This document shows positions 59,104 to 64,000 of a stretch of DNA of 64,000 bases, piece by piece. Every line of letters starts with the position of its first letter. The first letter of the stretch is position 1. The stretch is taken from assembly GCA_963737015.1 (NCBI GenBank), contig CAVTQZ010000001.1, positions 310,001-374,000 of the forward strand, read 5' to 3'. Origin of the DNA: CAVTQZ01 sp963737015 (GTDB lineage: Bacteria; Actinomycetota; Acidimicrobiia; Acidimicrobiales; UBA8190). The notes under the pieces are model-generated. The model was not told the origin of the DNA and made no database searches. It was given only the letters and a program-made list of their open reading frames with translations. The translations under genes were made by a program, and so were the position numbers.

Positions 59104-61622
59104 TCCGGGCCATCCGATTCCTGGACCTCAGGCGCCTCTTCTCGTTTCGCCTGAGGAGCGTCGTCGCCGTCATAGCGGTCGCCGCCGGAAGTTCTCTGGC
59201 ACTGTCCGTGGTGATCGTCAGGTCCAGCGTCACGACATCGCTTGAGAGCTTCGCCCGTCAACTCGCCGGTGTCGCTCCGCTTAGGGTCGTCGGAGCCGAC
59301 ACGTCCGGCGGACTCGACTCCAGCTTCCTCTCGAAGATCGCGTCTACTCCCGGAGTCAGAGCTGCCGTTCCCGTCGTCCAGGTCGCCACGGTGGTCCATA
59401 TGCGATCGGGCCGCAATTTGAGGGTGCTCGCGCTCGGTCTCGATTGCCGGGCAGGGGCGCTGGTGGGCGAGCCGGCTTGCGGCGGAGCGTCTTTCGCTGC
59501 GTCCACGAATGGTCCCGCGCTCGTCTCGACGTATCTCGCATCACACATGAGCGGGCCTTCGTGGGTCGAGACGGCGCGAGGGGTCACTGATCTGTCGAAG
59601 GCTTTAGAGGTCCCGGAGCTCGACAGAGTTGGCGGCGGCTCGACTGTGGTGTTTCCCCTCAGCGAGGCGCAGTCATTGTTCGACAGGGCCGGGCGACTTG
59701 ACGCCATCTACGTCCTTCCCGATCGCGGGACTCCGGTCACGGCGCTACAGGCTCGGCTCGAGCGCGTCGTGGGTCCATCGAACGGGGTCCTGTCTGCTAC
59801 CGAGTCCCCACCTCAACTCGACGTCGCCATCGGTGCGATCACGCCGCTCCTCACGCTCCTCGCGGTCCTGGCGTCGGGTATAGCAGTCGTCCTCGTCTAC
59901 AACGTCATGAACCTCTCACTCGAGCAACGTCGGAGGGAGCGAGCGATAGCTGCGGCGCTCGGGGCTCCGCCGATGGTGCTGGCGGCCGGACCGATCTTCG
60001 AGGCAGGTCTCCTCGGGGCTATGGGCGGGTTGATCGGTGCGGCGGCGGGTGGGGTCCTCGCCGCCCCGACCATCCATTCGATGAGCACGTACGCGTCGCA
60101 GATACTCGGTGCGACGATCGCGGTCCACTCTTCCGCGCTCACCTATGTCATAGGGGCTCTGATCGGAATTGCGATCGGGACGATCGCAGCCGTACGTCCT
60201 GTGCGCCTTGCCTCACGATTCGACGTCGCGGCAGAGATCTCCGGTCGCGATCGCAGAGTCGAGGAACGGACGTCGGTCTCTATTCGACGTGGCACTCTCT
60301 ACATCGCCCTCGCACTCGTGGGGTTGATCGGGTCGTGGCTTGCACAACGTCACGGTGCTCTCGATCCATGGCAGCCCGCCGCAGCCACTGCTCTCTTTCT
60401 CTTGTGTGTGTTCTCCACTGTTCGAGCTGTTGGCTTCTGGGCGCCGGTAGCACTCGGCGCGATCATGCGTGCACGGAGGTGGGGTGGCGTAATGCGCCTC
60501 GCGATGGCGAACCTCGTGCGAGAGCCCGGGCGGACGGCGGTCATGGCGGTCGCAGTGGCCTCTTCCGTGGGCGTGGCGCTCATGACGTCGAGTTTCAACA
60601 AGTCCGCCCACGACACGATCGCGGCCGGGATGGCAAGGTCCGCCGAGCACCACAGCGTTCTCGTCTCCACTCTCTCGAACAAGAATGGCTTGAATCTCGA
60701 CGGGCGAATCCCAAGCTCCGACCTCGGAAGCCTGAGCCGGATGCCTGGAGTCACCCGTACGCGATCCTTCTTTGTCGCCCTGACCGGTCAGCATTCCGGC
60801 AGGCTAGTGGTCGTCGAGACCGACCCCAGTCTGTCCGGAGGACCGGCGATCGACCTCGGTCAGCCTACGGAGGCCGCCTTCGAAAGCGGCGAGGCGATGG
60901 TCGGTCCGGGATTGGCCCGGCGTCTTCGGCTCCGCCCGGGCTCGACCTTGCCGGTCGATACGCCCGGAGGCGTCGCGCGTCTGAAGGTCGAGGCGGTATG
61001 GGAAAACGGCGACTACACCGGCGACAACGTAAGCGTGACGCCGGCGACTTTCGAACACCTATTCGGTTCACAGCTCCCGTCGTCGGTCAATCTCGTCGCT
61101 TCTCCGACTACTGATTTGAACTCCCTGGCGGCGCGTGAGCGCGCACTGCATCTGTCGCCGGCCCTCGTCTTCTCCACTCCTTCCCAGGTGCTCGCGACCG
61201 CCTCGTCCTCTGTGTCCGCACAGCTCGCGCCCTTCTGGGCGCTGCAGCGGGCGCTGCTCCTCGTGTCGTTCGTGAGTGTGTTGTCCACGCTTCTTCTGGA
61301 GGGGTTGCAACGTCGACGCGAATTCGCGCTTTTGGCCGCAGCAGGTCTCGCACGAAGCGGCCTGTTCCAGATGGTGATCATCGAGGCCGTGGCAACAGGC
61401 GCCGTCGCCGCTGTCTTCGGCGTAGCGATGGGCGCTTTTGACATGGGTTCGCTCGTACAGGTGGTTCCGCTGCTCGTGGGGTACCACGACCCCTACCGCA
61501 TCGATGCCGCGACCCTCGTGCTCTATGTCCCGCTTGCTATAGCGGTAGCCGCGGCGGCCTCGCTGTGGCCGGGCTGGCGAGTCTCTCGAAGTCCTGTCGT
61601 CCGGGCGCTGCAGTACGAGTGA
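59100..61622 (+). CDS. FtsX-like ABC permease with two permease units
   Basis: An 840-residue permease. It has an N-terminal helix (VVAVIAVAAGSSLALSVVIV), a large extracellular domain, three helices near 240-360 (LTLLAVLASGIAVVLVYNV, MGGLIGAAAGGVLAAP, YVIGALIGIAIGTIAAV), then a second unit with LVREPGRTAVMAVAVASSVG and a C-terminal set of helices with EFALLAAAGLARSG. This matches the double FtsX layout of antimicrobial-peptide or lipoprotein ABC systems in Gram-positives. It overlaps the ATPase gene by four bases. The substrate is unknown. Confidence 0.88.
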   Translation: MIRAIRFLDLRRLFSFRLRSVVAVIAVAAGSSLALSVVIVRSSVTTSLESFARQLAGVAPLRVVGADTSGGLDSSFLSKIASTPGVRAAVPVVQVATVVHMRSGRNLRVLALGLDCRAGALVGEPACGGASFAASTNGPALVSTYLASHMSGPSWVETARGVTDLSKALEVPELDRVGGGSTVVFPLSEAQSLFDRAGRLDAIYVLPDRGTPVTALQARLERVVGPSNGVLSATESPPQLDVAIGAITPLLTLLAVLASGIAVVLVYNVMNLSLEQRRRERAIAAALGAPPMVLAAGPIFEAGLLGAMGGLIGAAAGGVLAAPTIHSMSTYASQILGATIAVHSSALTYVIGALIGIAIGTIAAVRPVRLASRFDVAAEISGRDRRVEERTSVSIRRGTLYIALALVGLIGSWLAQRHGALDPWQPAAATALFLLCVFSTVRAVGFWAPVALGAIMRARRWGGVMRLAMANLVREPGRTAVMAVAVASSVGVALMTSSFNKSAHDTIAAGMARSAEHHSVLVSTLSNKNGLNLDGRIPSSDLGSLSRMPGVTRTRSFFVALTGQHSGRLVVVETDPSLSGGPAIDLGQPTEAAFESGEAMVGPGLARRLRLRPGSTLPVDTPGGVARLKVEAVWENGDYTGDNVSVTPATFEHLFGSQLPSSVNLVASPTTDLNSLAARERALHLSPALVFSTPSQVLATASSSVSAQLAPFWALQRALLLVSFVSVLSTLLLEGLQRRREFALLAAAGLARSGLFQMVIIEAVATGAVAAVFGVAMGAFDMGSLVQVVPLLVGYHDPYRIDAATLVLYVPLAIAVAAAASLWPGWRVSRSPVVRALQYE

Positions 61623-61637
61623 GCCCCTCTTTGGCGC

Positions 61638-62132
61638 TCAAGCGCCGAGGAGGGCACCTGCCATCATGAGAGCGGCCGCCGTCTCACGGCGACTCGGCCG
61701 GGGAGCGATCTCAGCGATGAACGCAAGCGCGCGTATCGACAGCTCGCGTCGAGCGGATGAGAGCTCGTGGCACCCGTTGCCGTCTTTGCGACCGGCGTCC
61801 AGGAGCAGCTTGCGCAACACCACGAGGGTTTGGTCGTAGCTCCCGGCCCGATAATCGCCGAATGCCGTACTGAGCGACTCCTCTATTGGTAGACCCCGAT
61901 CGGACACAGAGCAGAAATGCTCTGCGTGATAAGCCTCGTTGTGCCTGTCTGCCTCGGCCCTGGCATGGGCCTTGTCCCGGTGGCTCGCCCCGGGCCACGT
62001 GCATCGGCGGCACTCGGCCCAGAACCATCCGTCGAAGGTGCCCTGGACGATCGCCATCGGGGGATTGGCAGCCTCACGGGACGTGGGATGGTCCGCTGCT
62101 GCGCTCGAATGGGTCTGGACCTGCATCACCAT
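61638..62132 (-). CDS. Hypothetical protein with Cys/His cluster, 164 aa
   Basis: ATG 62132 has GGAGG eight bases upstream. The middle holds AECRRCTWPGASHRDK, then HARAEADRHNEAYHAEHFC, a Cys-Cys-His-Cys arrangement that could hold zinc. The C-terminal half is helical with LVVLRKLLLDAG. No known family. It lies 105 bases downstream of the MarR gene, in the same direction. Confidence 0.55.
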   Translation of the reverse strand: MVMQVQTHSSAAADHPTSREAANPPMAIVQGTFDGWFWAECRRCTWPGASHRDKAHARAEADRHNEAYHAEHFCSVSDRGLPIEESLSTAFGDYRAGSYDQTLVVLRKLLLDAGRKDGNGCHELSSARRELSIRALAFIAEIAPRPSRRETAAALMMAGALLGA

Positions 62133-62236
62133 CTCCCGTACCTCCCGGTTTCTTCTCGGAGAGGTATCGGACGAAGCGCGGGGCGACCGTAGGGACCGAA
62201 GGCCTTTTCTTCTGAAGGACTTTGGTCCCGGGCGCT

Positions 62237-62719
62237 TCAGGCGACCCCGTCCTGCGAATCGCACGCGGACAGAAGAGCCGAGGAGGTCTTCTCTGCGATC
62301 TTGGTCAAAGCTGCAATCTCGGATGCCGATAGCTGATCGATGAAGTAGCGGCGGACGGCAGCGACATGACCCGGTGCCGCGGCCTGGAGAGCCTTTCGCC
62401 CCGTGTTGGTGATCGCGACGAAAGACCCGCGCTGGTCGGTGGGGCAACGCATGCGCTTGACGAGGTCGCGTTCGGCCATCCGGGTGATGTGGTGTGAGAG
62501 CCTGCTCTTCTCCCACGCGAGTTCCCTGCCGAGCTCGAATGCGCGCATGCGGCCATCCGGCTGTTCGTTCAAGGCGACGAGAACGCCGTAGTCCTGGCTC
62601 GACAGGCCCGACTCCTCCTGAAGCTCCCGACTGAGAACCGCCATCAGCTGTGCCTGCGAACGCAGAAGGCCCCGCCACGCATTCTGTTCTTCGGGCGTCA
62701 GCCACCTCGGGGACTTCAC
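62237..62719 (-). CDS. MarR-family regulator
   Basis: A 160-residue winged-helix protein. It has the family dimer helix (EEQNAWRGLLRSQAQLMAVLSREL), SSQDYGVLVALNEQPDG, recognition helix FELGRELAWEKSRLSHHITRM and wing KRMRCPTDQRGSFVAIT. It is downstream of yceI on the same strand, separated by a strong terminator-like hairpin. Such MarR proteins often control neighbouring yceI, and the dyad at 63409-63422 would be a suitable site. Confidence 0.85.
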   Translation of the reverse strand: MKSPRWLTPEEQNAWRGLLRSQAQLMAVLSRELQEESGLSSQDYGVLVALNEQPDGRMRAFELGRELAWEKSRLSHHITRMAERDLVKRMRCPTDQRGSFVAITNTGRKALQAAAPGHVAAVRRYFIDQLSASEIAALTKIAEKTSSALLSACDSQDGVA

Positions 62720-62784
62720 AGCATCAGCCTATGGCGACTCTCTTCGGACGCGGAAGAGCTTTGTCGCGTCCGTCGGCAGTGGAA

Positions 62785-62814
62785 GAGCCGGACGGGTTTC
62801 AAACCGTCCGGCTC
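62785..62814 (-). terminator. Strong hairpin after yceI
   Basis: GAGCCGGACGG and CCGTCCGGCTC form an 11-bp perfect stem with an 8-base loop, seven bases after the yceI stop. There is no long T run (only TTCC), so it may be a terminator with weak tail or an mRNA end barrier. Confidence 0.65.
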
Positions 62815-62820
62815 CGATCC

Positions 62821-63387
62821 TCAGGAGTTCTGCTTGATGGCAGAGACGTCGAATTCGAGGACGACCTTGTCACTCACGAGAACGCCACCGGCTTCGAGCG
62901 CAGCATTCCAGTTGACGCCCCAGTCCTTGCGGTTGACGGTCACACTCCCCTCGAATCCGATGCGCTCGTTCTGGAAAGGGTCGACAGCGGCCCCGTTGTA
63001 GTCGAACTCGATCGTGACGGGCTTGGTTGTGCCCTTGATGGTCAGGTCCCCGGTGACCCGGAAGGTGGTCTCACCTTCCTTCTCCGCGGACGTGCTCACG
63101 AACTTGATCTCGGGATAGTTGTCCATGTCGAAGAAGTCGTTGCTGCGCAGGTGGCTGTCTCGGTCGGCGTTTCCTGTGTCGACGCTTCGCGCCTGAATCG
63201 TGAGCTCGAGCCTGGAATTAGAGGGCTCGGCGGGGTCGAAGTAGCCCCTTCCCTCGAACTCCTTGAACGAACCACGTACCTTGGTGACCATCGCGTGCCT
63301 GGCCACGAACCCGATCCGTGAATGCGCCGTATCCAGGACGTATTCGCCTGTCAGGGCCTCACGGGGTGTTGTCTCGACGCTGGTCAT
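62821..63387 (-). CDS. YceI-family protein
   Basis: A 188-residue lipocalin-like barrel. The pattern YVLDTAHSRIGFVARHAMVTKVRGSF, then EGRGYFDPAEPSNS, SVDTGNADRDSHLRSNDFFD and VTGDLTIKGTTKPVTIEFDY is diagnostic. The family binds polyisoprenoids or similar lipids; in actinobacteria it is often cytoplasmic, and no signal peptide is seen here. ATG 63387 is the start. A dyad with GTTGA/TCAAC arms is 22 bases upstream. Confidence 0.92.
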   Translation of the reverse strand: MTSVETTPREALTGEYVLDTAHSRIGFVARHAMVTKVRGSFKEFEGRGYFDPAEPSNSRLELTIQARSVDTGNADRDSHLRSNDFFDMDNYPEIKFVSTSAEKEGETTFRVTGDLTIKGTTKPVTIEFDYNGAAVDPFQNERIGFEGSVTVNRKDWGVNWNAALEAGGVLVSDKVVLEFDVSAIKQNS

Positions 63388-63408
63388 GGTAGAGCCTCCG
63401 ATCTAGCA

Positions 63409-63422
63409 GTTGATCTGTCAAC
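63409..63422. promoter_or_regulatory. Dyad upstream of yceI, candidate MarR operator
   Basis: GTTGA-TCTG-TCAAC has perfect 5-base arms. A related half-site GGTTGACA follows at 63438-63445. This arrangement fits a MarR-type operator over the yceI promoter. Confidence 0.5.
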
Positions 63423-63521
63423 TACCGTTCCCAACAGGGTTGACACATCATCTATTCCCGCCAGGCGGAGGCTTTCTGGCCGAGCCGAGTTTCCTGAGAG
63501 TCCCGCCTCGGCATTTGTGGC

Positions 63522-63743
63522 TTATGCCGTCTGCAGGGCCGGCTCCTGGGACGATTCGCAGGACACATCGATGGAGGTCTCATGCGTACTGCAGCGGTCG
63601 CTCTCGTTGTAGATCGAAAGAAGCGTGGAACACCCCGCGAAGCTGCACCGTCTTCCCGCTCGGAATGTCCGGGGCCGTCGGTTGTCGCTCCTGAAGCCCT
63701 CACCGAGGATCGACTGTGACTCCGATCGAGATTGCGCTGGCAT
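63522..63743 (-). CDS. Small zinc-finger-like protein, 73 aa
   Basis: ATG 63743 has GGGAGGGG upstream at suitable spacing. The core reads CSFAGCSTLLSIYNESDRCSTH, a C-x4-C, 11 residues, C-x2-H unit common in small actinobacterial proteins of unknown function, preceded by a basic segment (RRPRTFRAGRR). It likely holds zinc. The acidic Ser-rich tail has another Cys (VSCESSQEP). A longer upstream reading on this frame has shadow composition. Confidence 0.6.
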   Translation of the reverse strand: MPAQSRSESQSILGEGFRSDNRRPRTFRAGRRCSFAGCSTLLSIYNESDRCSTHETSIDVSCESSQEPALQTA

Positions 63744-63906
63744 GAGGTACCCCTCCCTGAGGCGAGCGAGGGCGGATATCCGGCCTTGTCGCCGGTCGGT
63801 TTCTACCCATGCCGATCGCAGGCCCAACCCCTCGTTGTCCTCTGGGCGCGCCTGCGTGCATACTCCGGCACACGTCCGCGTGGACATGCCGGGAGGGGAA
63901 CCCCTG

Positions 63907-64000
63907 ATGGAGATCGAATACAGGCGGTTCTCGACCAGCGACGGTGTGGGACTTGCTTTCGCCGACCTCGGCGTCGGTGAGACGGCTCTCCTGCTTCACG
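63907..64000 (+). CDS. Alpha/beta-hydrolase-like protein, N-terminus only (partial)
   Basis: ATG 63907 follows GGGAGGGG at a good distance. The visible 31 residues (YRRFSTSDGVGLAFADLG, then GETALLLH) are the first two strands of an alpha/beta hydrolase, and resemble the hydrolase-like end of the cyclase at 33283. The active site is beyond the window, so hydrolase and cyclase-fusion are both possible. Confidence 0.6.
   Translation, partial: MEIEYRRFSTSDGVGLAFADLGVGETALLLH

Overview
The window looks like an F420-using member of the Actinobacteriota, most like Acidimicrobiia. The evidence is high G+C, a luciferase-like F420-type oxidoreductase, an FrhB-type F420 oxidoreductase, a SUF system with SufU, Tat and DUF2510 proteins, frequent GTG/TTG starts and ATGA/GTGA overlaps. 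No rRNA or ribosomal-protein genes are present, so the assignment is by gene content only.

Layout. 0-3 kb: flavin reductase, RmlC-like epimerase, XRE regulator and a frameshifted luciferase-like oxidoreductase in one overlapping run. 3-14.6 kb: a split SUF iron-sulfur region. sufB, a Cys-rich 118-aa protein, sufD, a Rieske ferredoxin, one sufC and an LCP protein lie on the plus strand; sufC (second copy), sufS and sufU lie on the minus strand. A nearly identical palindrome precedes each SUF unit. A dienoyl-CoA isomerase-like gene and a decayed Toprim pseudogene sit inside the region. 14.8-21.4 kb: glycogen-debranching-like enzyme, PLP decarboxylase, frameshifted sirtuin, aldehyde dehydrogenase, MarR. 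21.5-28.8 kb: a complete assimilatory sulfate-reduction locus. Siroheme synthase, cysN and cysD are on the minus strand; cysH, sulfite reductase, an FrhB-like flavo-iron-sulfur protein and a small unknown protein are on the plus strand. The overlap of the last genes suggests that F420H2 feeds sulfite reduction. 29-34.7 kb: translin-like protein, Tat-exported phosphoesterase, SDR, zinc-finger orphan, and an alpha/beta-hydrolase/adenylate-cyclase fusion.

34.7-49.9 kb is accessory DNA: a tRNA-Ala whose 3' half is repeated at 39.45 kb, an IS481-like element, a secreted protein of about 13 repeats with four G-run indels, an IS3 remnant, a MFS/TetR pair with two operators, an FkbM methyltransferase, an arsenic operon (ArsR, ArsI, aquaporin, ArsC), an atypical phosphatase-superfamily protein and a decayed alcohol dehydrogenase. 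50-56 kb: two large exported proteins, a GNAT-like enzyme and small conserved proteins. 56-64 kb: acetyltransferase, DUF2510 membrane protein, a MacB/FtsX-type ABC exporter, MarR, YceI and small zinc-finger proteins.

Two cross-cutting features stand out. Three genes (sufD, cysN, translin-like) have no ATG/GTG/TTG start covering their conserved N-termini and appear to start at CTG. Several reading frames are broken by single-base indels, mostly in short G/C runs, which suggests base-call errors for some of them. Two genes also carry internal deletions and are true pseudogenes.
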